From NCBI GenBank assembly GCA_020352215.1, contig CP070675.1, positions 40,775 to 76,346 on the forward strand: a DNA stretch of 35,572 nt, read 5' to 3'. This document shows positions 1 to 7,864 of the stretch, one piece after another. Position numbers and translations under genes: made by a program. The stretch is from Phycisphaerales bacterium (GTDB lineage: Bacteria; Planctomycetota; Phycisphaerae; Sedimentisphaerales; Anaerobacaceae). Each line of letters begins with the position of its first letter. Positions within the stretch are counted from its first letter, which is position 1. The notes under the pieces were generated by a model. That model had not been told where the DNA came from and ran no database searches. It saw only the letters and a program-made list of their open reading frames with translations.

Positions 1-524
1 GCCAAGGCCACCTTGAGAGGCCCGCTGACGAACATCATCACCTTTCGCTTGGACTTGCATCGCTCGGCCAGCATCTCCGTATGGCCGGGCCAGGTTGCGT
101 CGGCCAACTTCCAACTTGCCTTGCTGATCGGAGCGGTCACTACCGCGTCTATTATGCCCTCCCGCGCCGCGTCGATCGCATCGAGGCAGAATCTAATCGA
201 CGCTTCCCCAGCAGCCTTGCTGGGGCCTTTGAGCCAGGGCGGAACAGAGTACTCGTCGTAGTCGGCAACAACAACCTTGTGGGGGTAGTGGCGGCTGATC
301 TTTTCATGCTGATGCCGACCCCAGAAAGGCTCGATCTCAGCTCTGTCAGCGGCATAACGGAGCTGCTCGTCCATCCCAAAAACGACAAACTTGGCCGCTC
401 GGCGTATGCTCGGGTCGGCAAGCGCCTTGACGACGACCTCCGGGCCTATGCCAGCGGCATCACCCATCGTTACGCCGATGACCATCTGTTCGGTTATCGA
501 ATTTTGGCTATTGCCGTTGTTCAT
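1..524 (-). CDS. pdxA: 4-hydroxythreonine-4-phosphate dehydrogenase, N-terminal part (runs off left edge)
   Basis: The gene reads leftward from the ATG at 522-524 and stays open to base 1, giving the first 174 residues of a protein that is usually about 330. PdxA oxidises 4-phosphohydroxy-threonine with NAD+ in the DXP-dependent route to pyridoxal 5'-phosphate, in the cytoplasm. Visible family marks are the N-terminal VTMGDAAGIGPEV segment (residues 18-30), the VTAPISK segment (129-135) and WPGHTEMLAE (145-154), whose His148 is a metal ligand in the family. The start is 26 bases after the stop of ribE on the same strand, so the two vitamin genes are probably co-transcribed. No strong ribosome site precedes the ATG. 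The four-residue-different cousin PdxA2 (phospho-threonate dehydrogenase) cannot be excluded from a fragment. Confidence 0.93.
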   Translation of the reverse strand, partial: MNNGNSQNSITEQMVIGVTMGDAAGIGPEVVVKALADPSIRRAAKFVVFGMDEQLRYAADRAEIEPFWGRHQHEKISRHYPHKVVVADYDEYSVPPWLKGPSKAAGEASIRFCLDAIDAAREGIIDAVVTAPISKASWKLADATWPGHTEMLAERCKSKRKVMMFVSGPLKVAL

Positions 525-550
525 ATAAGCTAAGATCCAAAACACCCAAA

Positions 551-1195
551 TCAAAATCCTAGTTGTCTCAGGCGTTCAAGCGTTAGCTTTTCCTCTTGTG
601 GTAGAACGTTGTCCAAATGCTTCTTTATTGTCTTTACGAGCAAGTCCGTTTCAATGTTGACGCGATCGCCGACTTTTGCCTGGCCCAGCGTGGTTTTGCT
701 GAGGGTCTGCGGTATCACAGCAACACCAAAGCTATCCTGGCTGATGCCTGCTACAGTCAGGCTAATTCCATCTACTGCCACCGAGCCCTTCACAACCATC
801 TGGCTAAGAAGATCGGCATCGGCGGCGAATTCAATATCGGCGAACCGATCAAGGTTCTTCAGCGCTCTGATGGTTGCAGTTCCGTCGACGTGGCCTAACA
901 CGATGTGTCCACCAAACCTCCCGGTGGCCTGCATGGCGAGTTCGACGTTGACCTCGGATTGGGGCCTAAGTGTTCCAAGAGTGGATACATCGAGGGTTTC
1001 GGCGCTCAGGTCAAAGGTTGCGAGTCTGCCATCAAGCCTGGCGACAGTCAGACAGGCTCCATTTACGGCTATACTGTCGCCGATTCTACAGCTATCGGTG
1101 AGGTTACCCAGATCGATGGTTAGCGTGCGGCCGAGCCCGGACGAGCCGGAAATCGACCTTACTTTACAAACCGCCTCTATGAGTCCGGTGAACAT
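551..1195 (-). CDS. ribE: Riboflavin synthase, alpha chain
   Basis: Riboflavin synthase dismutates two molecules of 6,7-dimethyl-8-ribityllumazine into riboflavin and the pyrimidinedione precursor; it acts as a cytoplasmic trimer. The 214 residues contain the expected internal duplication of the lumazine-binding barrel: MFTGLIE at the very start with NGACLTV at 45-51 in the first half, and GGHIVLGHVDG at 95-105 with VDGISLTV at 141-148 in the second. The frame stays open 22 codons further upstream, but MFTGLIE is the invariant N-terminus of the family, so the ATG at 1193-1195 is chosen. It is the first gene of a leftward pair with pdxA and diverges from the membrane-anchored gene at 1324. Length is normal and no key residue seems to be missing. 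Confidence 0.96.
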   Translation of the reverse strand: MFTGLIEAVCKVRSISGSSGLGRTLTIDLGNLTDSCRIGDSIAVNGACLTVARLDGRLATFDLSAETLDVSTLGTLRPQSEVNVELAMQATGRFGGHIVLGHVDGTATIRALKNLDRFADIEFAADADLLSQMVVKGSVAVDGISLTVAGISQDSFGVAVIPQTLSKTTLGQAKVGDRVNIETDLLVKTIKKHLDNVLPQEEKLTLERLRQLGF

Positions 1196-1323
1196 TTGAC
1201 ATTGACTTCTCAACTGCCAGCTGTTTTCTGTTGATAAGAAGAAACTAATCAGTAAAATCAATTATAGATTGTCAATGGTCAATAATCAACAGTCAATGAC
1301 CAATTTGCAGGGTTGGGATAATC

Positions 1324-1878
1324 ATGAACACGTTCTGGCTAAAGGTAGGAGGGGCTGCTGTTGGAGTGTTGGTAATCATAGTTGCTGTAGGGGTATTCAC
1401 CTCTTCGGAGAATTCTCCTGCTCCCGCTGAGTCGCCGGCCGAGCAAGAGCAGAAGCCCAAGACCGTATATGATGTCTGGGAAAAGGACGAGGAGAGACTG
1501 AAGGCTGAGCCAGAGTACAACGAACCGCCCAAGCCGAGTCCACCAACTCAGCCGAGTGACACACAGCAGAGTGCCCAACTGCCCCAGCCAACTCCGCCGC
1601 CGAAGCCGAAATTCAGGGAGCTTAGTTTCGAAGAAAAGGTCGAAGCCGAACGCCTTCTGGAATGGGCGTTGAATGAGAGGAAATTGGGCAGGCTTTCGAT
1701 GGGCCCCGTTCGGATGGGATATAAGAAGATGGTGGATCACTGTCGTGAGATAATCCAGAGGTGGCCCGGCACGGAGTACGAATTCAAAGCCAGACGGATG
1801 CTCGCGGACATTCCGGAGCGCTACCACAAGATGTACGGTATTACCGCGGATGAGATCAATCTCGGCAATCTGAGATAA
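1324..1878 (+). CDS. Membrane-anchored protein of unknown function
   Basis: I do not recognise this 184-residue protein. Residues 6-26 form one hydrophobic helix, without a clear cleavage site, so it is likely a signal anchor with the rest outside the cytoplasm. Residues about 30-95 are low-complexity and rich in Pro, Glu, Gln and Ser (PPKPSPPTQPS, PQPTPPPKPK), a typical flexible linker. Residues about 98-170 are helical and charged, with a pattern like a single TPR or tol-pal-associated repeat (AERLLEWALNERKLGR, then a helix ending in IIQRWPGTEYEFKARRML). The stop is followed after 37 bases by the thymidylate-synthase-like gene, and both point right, so an operon is plausible. The real reading frame is supported by the clean anchor-linker-helix organisation; its function is unknown. 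Confidence 0.72.
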   Translation: MNTFWLKVGGAAVGVLVIIVAVGVFTSSENSPAPAESPAEQEQKPKTVYDVWEKDEERLKAEPEYNEPPKPSPPTQPSDTQQSAQLPQPTPPPKPKFRELSFEEKVEAERLLEWALNERKLGRLSMGPVRMGYKKMVDHCREIIQRWPGTEYEFKARRMLADIPERYHKMYGITADEINLGNLR

Positions 1879-1915
1879 GCTTAGCTACAAGAACCTGCCA
1901 TGGAGGAATAAACAG

Positions 1916-2806
1916 ATGTCTACAGCAACATCAGTCGCCAATATACCTGTGATTTCGATAAACGCTGATTGCCTGCCTGAGGCATGGGAGAAAGCTGTTC
2001 TGGCAGTATGGGACCAAGGATTGGATATCCAGACGCAGTATGATAAACCCGATGATCCCGCAAGCAAAGATGCAACCGTCATTGTCACTGTCGCGGACCC
2101 TTTCAGCGAGCCAAGAATCCATAAGAACTTTCCGGGCGGCCCGGCAGAGCTTGAGTCGTATCGCCAGGAAGTGGTCAACGGCATTCATGACCACTGGATC
2201 GACCCCGTTTCAGGCAAGTGGACGTACACATATCACGAGAGACTGTTTTCATATTGCCCGGTTGAGGATATTCGGGACATCGATTCACCCAAGCCATTCA
2301 AGAAGTTCGATCAGATTCAGTATATCATTGACTACCTGTCGCAAGCCGGGCACAGTCGCAGAGCACAGGCGATAACGTGGATGCCGACGGCAGACCCGGT
2401 GACAGATGACCCACCGTGCCTGCAACGGATATGGTGCAGGCTGGTTGCCAACGAAGCCGGAGAGCTGTCGCTTAATATGAACGCGCACTGGCGCAGCAGA
2501 GACCTATATAAGGCATGGTTCATGAATGTCTACGCACTGACGGACCTTCAAAGGGTAATTGCCGAGGAAGTGTCCAGTAGAAGAAATGAGCCGGTAAGGG
2601 TTGGCAGATATGTAGACATCAGTGACTCGTTACATCTTTACGGCAGCTATTTCAATGAAATAGCCGTGGAAGTGGAAAAAATGCGCAACGGCCCATACAC
2701 TGAGCGTGCATGGGAGAGCGCTCATCCTGCTTTCGAAATGATGACGGCGGAAGCCAAAGAGAAGCTGGCACAGGATCCGGATTGGTACGCAAGAGCCAAG
2801 GGCTAA
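1916..2806 (+). CDS. Divergent thymidylate synthase (ThyA fold)
   Basis: The 296-residue protein aligns by eye with the catalytic core of thymidylate synthase, which methylates dUMP to dTMP with methylene-tetrahydrofolate. The landmarks come in the right order and spacing: HSRRAQAITW at 146-155 (the paired phosphate-binding arginines), PPCLQR at 166-171 with the presumed nucleophile Cys168, HWRSRDLYKAWFMNVYA at 191-207 (the family's RS.D.....N...YA element, Asn204), and DSLHLYGSYF at 237-246 (the H.Y element). Around these motifs it differs strongly from E. coli ThyA and resembles the atypical or methanogen-type branch. It might therefore act on dCMP or dUMP derivatives, or be the organism's normal enzyme. 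A strong ribosome site, GGAGGAAT, precedes the ATG. The N-terminal 100 residues have no motif I can name. Confidence 0.82.
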   Translation: MSTATSVANIPVISINADCLPEAWEKAVLAVWDQGLDIQTQYDKPDDPASKDATVIVTVADPFSEPRIHKNFPGGPAELESYRQEVVNGIHDHWIDPVSGKWTYTYHERLFSYCPVEDIRDIDSPKPFKKFDQIQYIIDYLSQAGHSRRAQAITWMPTADPVTDDPPCLQRIWCRLVANEAGELSLNMNAHWRSRDLYKAWFMNVYALTDLQRVIAEEVSSRRNEPVRVGRYVDISDSLHLYGSYFNEIAVEVEKMRNGPYTERAWESAHPAFEMMTAEAKEKLAQDPDWYARAKG

Positions 2807-2865
2807 GTTCGCTCGTGGCCAAAGGCTATCGAGATCACAAACGACCAAAGCAAGAGGAAGAGACA

Positions 2866-3723
2866 ATGGCCATAATCGTCAACGGCGAGAGAATTGAAGA
2901 TGCAGCAATAAAGCAAGAAGTCGAACGTTTGAGGCCACGCTATGAAGAGGTGTTCGCCGAGAAGGACGTAGACGAACGGGAAGCTCAGCTGCTGGACTGG
3001 TCGAAGGAGAATGTGATTGAGAGGGTCTTGCTTGGACAAGAAGCAGAGAAGCGAGGTGAAACGGTACCGCAAGCCGAAGTTGAATCCGCCTTGGCTAAAC
3101 TGATGGAACAATACGAGGACCCACAAAAGCTGTATGAAGACCTCAATGTCGAGAATGACCAAGAGGCAAGGGAGGTCCTTGGACGACAAATGGCGGTCGA
3201 GAAGAAATTGGAGGATATATGTGAAGATCTGCCCAAGCCGTCACAGTCTGATATTGAGCGGTACTATGAGCAGAACAAAGAGCAATTCAAGTCCGACGAG
3301 CAGGTTAGGGTCGCTCACATAGTAAAATACGTGAATTGGCAAACGGATGAGGAGACCGCTCTGTCCTTGATGAAAGAAGCACACGATAAGCTCCGGAGTG
3401 GCGCAACCTTTGAAGCAGTCGTTGATGAATACACCGACTGCGGTGACAGCGGAGGCGACTTGGGTTACGTATTCAGAGGGCAGATGGTGGAAGAATTCGA
3501 GGACGTCGTTTTCAATTTGGCTCCCGGCGAAATCAGCGACGTCTTTCGTACTCGTTTTGGCTTGCATATCGCAAAAGTGTATGACAGAAAGCCTCCTGCT
3601 GTGCCCAGCCTTGAAGAAGTGAAACAGGAGATAGTAGATGGGCTCAAAGAGCAGATGCGAGGACAGGCTGTCGACGAGTTCATAGACGGGTTGAGAAGTA
3701 GGGCCGAGATTGAGGAAGTGTAG
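2866..3723 (+). CDS. Parvulin-type peptidyl-prolyl cis-trans isomerase
   Basis: The 285 residues have a SurA/PrsA-like arrangement: a helical, very acidic chaperone segment (1-140) and a parvulin domain at about 146-242 with RVAHIV (148-153), SGGDLGYV (195-202) and the closing FGLHIAKV (231-238). Such enzymes isomerise X-Pro bonds and assist folding. Unlike SurA or PrsA there is no signal peptide or lipobox: the chosen ATG at 2866, preceded by GAGGAAGAG, starts directly with MAIIVNGERI, so the protein is predicted to stay in the cytoplasm. The frame is open upstream to 2710 but that would overlap the end of the thymidylate-synthase-like gene in another frame. It follows that gene by 59 bases. 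The partner substrate is not apparent from context. Confidence 0.88.
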   Translation: MAIIVNGERIEDAAIKQEVERLRPRYEEVFAEKDVDEREAQLLDWSKENVIERVLLGQEAEKRGETVPQAEVESALAKLMEQYEDPQKLYEDLNVENDQEAREVLGRQMAVEKKLEDICEDLPKPSQSDIERYYEQNKEQFKSDEQVRVAHIVKYVNWQTDEETALSLMKEAHDKLRSGATFEAVVDEYTDCGDSGGDLGYVFRGQMVEEFEDVVFNLAPGEISDVFRTRFGLHIAKVYDRKPPAVPSLEEVKQEIVDGLKEQMRGQAVDEFIDGLRSRAEIEEV

Positions 3724-3808
3724 GTTCGGCACGGGAAACCGGGGAAAACTGACATTGGGCAGTCCCAAGCACCGGGGGTGGGTCTGAGAAGGGGTTAAAA
3801 GGAGCTGG

Positions 3809-3838
3809 TTGTCATTTGCTCTTTGGGATTTCTATATT
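3809..3838 (+). promoter_or_regulatory. Candidate sigma-70 promoter of the putative small RNA
   Basis: TTGTCA at 3809-3814 and TATATT at 3833-3838 are separated by 18 bases, close to the housekeeping consensus. A start near 3845 would give a transcript of about 250 bases ending at the terminator at 4095. No ORF with a ribosome site lies in between. Confidence 0.4.
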
Positions 3839-3844
3839 AGACTT

Positions 3845-4095
3845 TAAGAGGCTGGGCAGCCAAAGTACGGTGAACGTAACGAGGAGGCGTGTCTTCAAGT
3901 TGCCCGCTTGCTGGTGAGCCGGTGAGGTCGGTCGCGCAGTCCCACCGGCAGACGTACAAGGCAGTGATAAGAGCCAAGTGAGAGCGGATTTGTCATGCCA
4001 GCAAACTGCGCGGTCATAAGGCAATACCCTATGGGGGGGCTATGTGAGTTTCTTTCCGAGTTGGCCTCTGCGCCTCGTGCGCAGGGGCTTTTTTT
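3845..4095 (+). ncRNA. Candidate structured RNA, family unknown
   Basis: The segment lies between a promoter-like sequence and a strong intrinsic terminator and has no convincing protein. Several perfect complementary stretches suggest folding. TTGCTGG (3908-3914) pairs with CCAGCAA (3998-4004). GCCGGTG (3918-3924) pairs with CACCGGC (3943-3949) nested inside. AGAGG (3847-3851) with CCAA (3860-3863) can pair with TTGG and CCTCT (4061-4069), closing the molecule in competition with the terminator hairpin. I compared it with RNase P, tmRNA, 6S, SRP RNA and the common riboswitches and found none of their conserved cores. It could also be the leader of nrdR, but the terminator and the second promoter make an independent RNA more likely. 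Confidence 0.35.
4064..4095 (+). terminator. Strong intrinsic terminator
   Basis: GCCTCTGCGC (4064-4073) and GCGCAGGGGC (4079-4088) form a 10-bp stem with one G-T pair and a 5-base loop, followed by seven T (4089-4095). It ends the candidate RNA upstream of nrdR. Nothing coding ends close by on this strand: the parvulin stop is 340 bases away. Confidence 0.8.
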
Positions 4096-4239
4096 CTGAG
4101 GTGGGCCCAAGAGACCCAGTGCCCTTTCTCGGAGTTCAACCTGACTCCGTATCCATGCTCGCCTCGGTGTCGCTTCGGGAGGGTATCCTGCGAAGTTTCC
4201 ACCAGATGCTGCGGCGACAAATTTGCAGCAAGATTTCCT

Positions 4240-4267
4240 TTGACACAGCGTACCCGAAACGTAGAAT
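4240..4267 (+). promoter_or_regulatory. Candidate sigma-70 promoter of nrdR
   Basis: TTGACA (4240-4245) and TAGAAT (4262-4267) are 16 bases apart. The predicted start near 4274 gives a leader of about 100 bases to the GTG of nrdR. It lies downstream of the terminator, so nrdR would be transcribed independently of what precedes it. Confidence 0.55.
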
Positions 4268-4371
4268 ACGCGAGCAGGCAAGACGTTTTGGCTATTGTCG
4301 GCGGCGTGAGGTGACGCACAGCAAATGGAAAAGAAAGGGAGGCTGTGAAGCAAAGGAGGTAGATCAGGGTT

Positions 4372-4863
4372 GTGAAATGTCCCTTTTGCAAGGAAGACAG
4401 GGATAAGGTCATTGACTCACGCTCGAGTGATTCCGGGAGAGTGATCCGGCGTCGACGTCAGTGTCTGGCGTGTGAAAGACGCTTCACAACGTACGAAAAG
4501 ACAGGTGAGAGTTTCAAACTCTATGTAGTGAAGAAAGACAGGTCACGTGTTCCGTACGACAGGGATAAGATTGTTGCGGGCCTGCGGAAGGCCTGTTATA
4601 AGAGGCCGATCTCGGCAGAACAAATTCAGCAAATAGCCGATAGAGTCGAGGAGGATATATTTCGGAACTTCGACAAGGAGGTGTCATCAGCTTTTGTCGG
4701 CGAAAGTACAATGAAACACCTCAGCGCGGTTGACAAAGTTGCATATATACGTTTTGCCAGTGTGTATCGCCAGTTCATGGATGCGGGCGAATTAATTGAA
4801 GAAGTCAGTCGAGTTATTGAGGAAGCCGAGCCTATGGAACAGCTAAAGCTGTTCGATGAGTAA
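4372..4863 (+). CDS. nrdR: Transcriptional repressor NrdR
   Basis: NrdR senses ATP/dATP and represses ribonucleotide reductase genes. The 163 residues match the family in length and plan: a zinc ribbon with CPFC (3-6) and CLAC (31-34), the basic RVIRRRRQ strip (23-30), RFTTYEK, then an ATP-cone domain from about 47 to 136 (VVKKDRSRVPYDRDKI onward). Translation begins with GTG at 4372, giving MKCPFC; the nearly perfect ribosome site AAAGGAGGT at 4352-4360 supports this. A promoter is visible at 4240. No palindromic NrdR box was found nearby, and no ribonucleotide reductase gene lies in the window. The next gene downstream also consists of ATP-cone domains, which points to a shared nucleotide-sensing role. 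Confidence 0.97.
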   Translation: MKCPFCKEDRDKVIDSRSSDSGRVIRRRRQCLACERRFTTYEKTGESFKLYVVKKDRSRVPYDRDKIVAGLRKACYKRPISAEQIQQIADRVEEDIFRNFDKEVSSAFVGESTMKHLSAVDKVAYIRFASVYRQFMDAGELIEEVSRVIEEAEPMEQLKLFDE

Positions 4864-4981
4864 GCCGAGAGCCGCTGAAACTAAGGGCCGAAAAGTGCCA
4901 AGTCCGAAGTGCATTGGCTTGTCGCTTCATGTATTGTGCTTCTCATAGTTAAGACTTTTGCACGGAGGCAAGAGCGATGAG

Positions 4982-5563
4982 ATGAAAACACCGCTGAAGG
5001 TCATAAAGGCAGATGGAGCTGCCGAAGACTATCTGCACACCAAAGTCATAGGCACCATCAATAATGCGCTTGATGCCGTTAACCAGGCAGATATACGCAT
5101 TGCAGAGCAGCTTGCGGATGTAGTGACATACTATATCTACCAGAGACAAAAGCACCGCAGCGTAACCACAAATGAGATCTTTTCAATAATCAAGGCGGTC
5201 CTGACGTCAACGGACCATGAGGACGCCGCGGTCGAACTAAGTGAATCTCATTTCGAGCGCAAGCTTAAACGTTGCCGTATAGAGGTTGTCTCTGTTGACA
5301 TTCAGGACCTGGCTGACGCTGAGAAGGTTTGTAAGGAGCAGCAATCACACAGCAGGTCCAGGTGGGACAAGGGCCGGATAGTCGACGACTTGGTCACCGA
5401 GCACGGCGTTTCCCAACAGACGGCACGAACGATTGCGTCAATGGTTGAAGAGAAGATATTCAACATGGGAATTACGCTGGTCCCCGCCAGCCTGATAAGG
5501 CAGCTTGTGCTAAGCGATGCAGCCGTAGTGCTGCGAGCCCAAGAACAATTGCAGGCTGTGTAG
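4982..5563 (+). CDS. Free-standing double ATP-cone protein
   Basis: The 193 residues look like two ATP-cone nucleotide-binding domains with nothing else attached. The first, about residues 3-100, begins KVIKADGAAEDY and ends RKLKRCRIEVV. The second, about 125-190, runs RWDKGRIVDDLVTEHG to VPASLIRQLVL, similar to the N-terminal regulatory cones of anaerobic ribonucleotide reductases. There is no reductase domain and no zinc ribbon. An earlier in-frame TTG exists at 4958, but the GGAGG at 4964-4968 lies inside that version, so the ATG at 4982 is preferred. It follows nrdR by 118 bases on the same strand. A role as a dATP/ATP sensor that works with NrdR or with a reductase is inference. Confidence 0.8.
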   Translation: MKTPLKVIKADGAAEDYLHTKVIGTINNALDAVNQADIRIAEQLADVVTYYIYQRQKHRSVTTNEIFSIIKAVLTSTDHEDAAVELSESHFERKLKRCRIEVVSVDIQDLADAEKVCKEQQSHSRSRWDKGRIVDDLVTEHGVSQQTARTIASMVEEKIFNMGITLVPASLIRQLVLSDAAVVLRAQEQLQAV

Positions 5564-5622
5564 GAGAAGATGTCACCTATCGCGATTGGTGCCTGTGGGC
5601 AAGTAAGCTGTTGCTTCAGCCA

Positions 5623-6555
5623 CTACCTTCTACTGGTTGTGAGTTTCAGCGCTCGGTCGAGGATTTCGTTGGCCGGCTCACCTGTGGTTATGTCGAGCCA
5701 GTGGACGTTCTTGAAGGTCTTGAACCAGGTTCGCTGGTTCTTTGCCAAGCGGCGGGTGTTCTTCTTTATGAGTTCCACGGCCTCTTGAAGGGTAGTCCGG
5801 CCAGCAAGATGCTCGATTATCTCGGCATAGCCTATGGCGCATCGGGCCTGTTTGCTTAAGGGTCTTTCTTCTGCCAACAGGGATTTGACCTCATCAACAA
5901 GGCCGGCCTCTATCATCTTCTTTACCCTCGCGTTAATTCTCTTGTTTTCCTCCGGCCTTTCTCTTCTAAGGCCGATCATCGTCCAGTCGTTCATCGTGTC
6001 GGCTGCGGCCCACTGCTCTTGGAGACTTGAGATTGGCTTACCAGCAATCCTGTGCACCTCAAGGGCACGGACAATTCGCCTGGCATCATTTGGACTGATA
6101 CGCTCGGCGGCTCTGGGATCTACTTGCTGGAGCTCACGGTGCAACTGTTCGAGACCCTCAGTCTGCGCTCTCGCCTCAAGATCTGCGCGTACTTGCTCGT
6201 CGGTTCCCGGGCCCTCAAACAATCCGTACAGCAGTGACTTTATGTAAAGAGCGGTTCCGCCGACGGCTACGGTCCTTTTCTTGCGTGTCCTTATCTGATC
6301 CATGGCATGCCGCGCACCGTCAAGAAAGGCCGCAACGCTGAAAGAATCGCTAGGCTCGGCAACATCGATCATGTGGTATCGGATTCGCTGGCGGGCCTGC
6401 CTGGGTGGTTTGGCCGTACCAATATCCATGCGGCGGTAGACCTTCATGGAGTCGATACTGATTATCTCGGCATCGCAGATTTCGGCCAGTTCAAAGGCCA
6501 ATCGCCCTTTGCCGGACGCGGTCACACCAATAATCAGAATCATGTCACTGTGCAT
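5623..6555 (-). CDS. miaA: tRNA dimethylallyltransferase
   Basis: MiaA transfers a dimethylallyl group to N6 of A37 in tRNAs that read codons starting with U. The 310-residue protein has the family features: the P-loop at 10-17, SIDSMKVYRRMDIGTAK (33-49) with catalytic Asp35, VAVGGTALYIKSLLYG, the zone ISPNDARRIVRALEVH, and the C-terminal QRTWFK. One oddity is the P-loop itself, GVTASGKG, where the residue after Lys is Gly instead of Ser or Thr. Two possible ATGs lie four codons apart; both leave the P-loop intact. The substrate DMAPP is a product of the isoprenoid route whose genes ispA and dxs lie just downstream on the other strand. It converges with the ATP-cone gene, with 59 bases between the stops and no clear terminator. 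Confidence 0.96.
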   Translation of the reverse strand: MHSDMILIIGVTASGKGRLAFELAEICDAEIISIDSMKVYRRMDIGTAKPPRQARQRIRYHMIDVAEPSDSFSVAAFLDGARHAMDQIRTRKKRTVAVGGTALYIKSLLYGLFEGPGTDEQVRADLEARAQTEGLEQLHRELQQVDPRAAERISPNDARRIVRALEVHRIAGKPISSLQEQWAAADTMNDWTMIGLRRERPEENKRINARVKKMIEAGLVDEVKSLLAEERPLSKQARCAIGYAEIIEHLAGRTTLQEAVELIKKNTRRLAKNQRTWFKTFKNVHWLDITTGEPANEILDRALKLTTSRR

Positions 6556-6671
6556 ATTTTACTGTGAAACACCGTAATACCGAGTATAATACCCCATTCG
6601 AGCCCGAAAGGTAAAGTCCTGAGCCTGCAGGCGCAAATGTAGCTGCTATCTCAGCCACGGATGCTGTCAAT

Positions 6672-7553
6672 ATGGACTTCAGTTCCCTACTACATGAGAA
6701 GGCACAGTTCACTGAGTTACTCCTGCAGCGACTCTTGGCTGAGCAGGCTGACATAGACGAGAATCTGAGGGAAGCACTCGAGTACGTACTTATCGCGCCG
6801 GGCAAGAGGGTGCGCTCAGCACTGGTGCTCTGGTGTTGCGAGCTTATCGGGGGAGAAATCAACCGCAGTGCAGAGATTGCGGCGGCGGCAATTGAGATGG
6901 TGCACACATATTCACTCGTCCACGATGATCTTCCGGCAATGGACGATGATGACCTTCGGCGCGGCCGACCCACATGCCACAAGGTCTTTGGTGAGGCGAC
7001 GGCCATTCTCACAGGGGATGCTCTATTGACTCTTGCGTTCGAGGTTATCGCCAAGCGAGTCGACGAGCCGAGTACTGCTGTGAGATTGATCGGCCAACTG
7101 GCCGAGGCGGCTGGGCCAGCCGGCATGGTAGCGGGACAGATAGCCGATCTAAGAGCGGAAAGAACAGATGGGACTGTGGAAACACTGGAGCGCATCCATA
7201 CGAACAAGACGGCCAAGATGTTTCGATGTGCTGCTGTAATGGGGGGTATTTGTGGGGGCGCAGAAGAATGGCAACTGCGGTGCCTGCGGGAATACGGTCT
7301 GAAGATCGGCCTGGGATTCCAGATTGCCGACGACATTCTTGATGTTAATGCCCCCAGCGAGCAGTTGGGCAAAACTGCGGGTAAGGATGCGAGGGCCTCC
7401 AAGTGTACTTATCCGGCGGTTGTAGGCTTGGAGAAGGCGAAGCAGTTGGAGAGGGAATTGGCCGACGAGGCGGTGGCGTCACTGAAGCCATTGGGCAGGG
7501 AGGCTGATATCCTTCGAGAACTGGCTGCGGCGCTGTTGGAGAGAACAAAATAG
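6672..7553 (+). CDS. ispA: Polyprenyl (farnesyl/geranylgeranyl) diphosphate synthase
   Basis: This trans-prenyltransferase condenses IPP with allylic diphosphates. In 293 residues it shows GKRVR (44-48), the first aspartate-rich motif DDLPAMDDDD (85-94), HTNKT (177-181) and the second, DDILD (220-224), followed by GKTAGKDA. The extra two residues in the first motif are those of the bacterial IspA type. The tyrosine five positions before the first motif (Tyr80) is compatible with C15 or C20 products, which sequence alone does not settle. The ATG at 6672 lacks a good ribosome site. It diverges from miaA and precedes dxs, a typical isoprenoid grouping, but a terminator lies between ispA and dxs. 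Confidence 0.95.
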   Translation: MDFSSLLHEKAQFTELLLQRLLAEQADIDENLREALEYVLIAPGKRVRSALVLWCCELIGGEINRSAEIAAAAIEMVHTYSLVHDDLPAMDDDDLRRGRPTCHKVFGEATAILTGDALLTLAFEVIAKRVDEPSTAVRLIGQLAEAAGPAGMVAGQIADLRAERTDGTVETLERIHTNKTAKMFRCAAVMGGICGGAEEWQLRCLREYGLKIGLGFQIADDILDVNAPSEQLGKTAGKDARASKCTYPAVVGLEKAKQLERELADEAVASLKPLGREADILRELAAALLERTK

Positions 7554-7864
7554 GCGGCCAGCACGTTCTGCCGCAGGTCGCTGTCGAGCGAGATAAGGCC
7601 TTGATGGCAGTTCACCGCCATTGCCTCCGTTCAAAAGCAGCCTCCCTGTACTGAAAATGGGGATGGCGAACCTGCGCATGACCGTGCGACACCCAACTCT
7701 CTGTAGTTGCACGTGATGTTGGCCACTGAAACGGGTCTTTCGGCTCGGACGTTCCCGGTGCGCCGAGTCCTGAGGCGGATTTGGAATTGTGACGATTTAG
7801 CTAAGGAAAAATTCGAATCCAAGCCGATAGTAGTACATGACCTTTAGGGGGTTGACGTAACGCG
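7554..7864. other. Intergenic stretch after ispA
   Basis: No gene is supported here. Short frames on the minus strand (7409-7712) are antisense to the end of ispA. I see no convincing terminator for ispA and only weak promoter-like sequence ahead of the small ORF at 7865. Confidence 0.5.

Noticed and set aside
609..1199. Long plus-strand ORF opposite ribE
   Set aside because: It is the antisense of a clear riboflavin synthase and has Ser/Thr/Arg-rich shadow composition.
1276..1302. Inverted repeat TGGTCA/TGACCA with several TCAA words upstream of 1324
   Set aside because: Only six pairs with a 15-base loop in AT-rich simple sequence; no operator could be supported.
3845..4095. RNase P RNA, tmRNA, 6S RNA, SRP RNA or a cobalamin riboswitch upstream of nrdR
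   Set aside because: The conserved cores of these RNAs (for example GAGGAAAGTCC or GCCACTG) are not present.
3895..4406. ORFs on both strands in the gap before nrdR
   Set aside because: No family resemblance, poor composition, and they overlap the terminator and the promoter-like elements.
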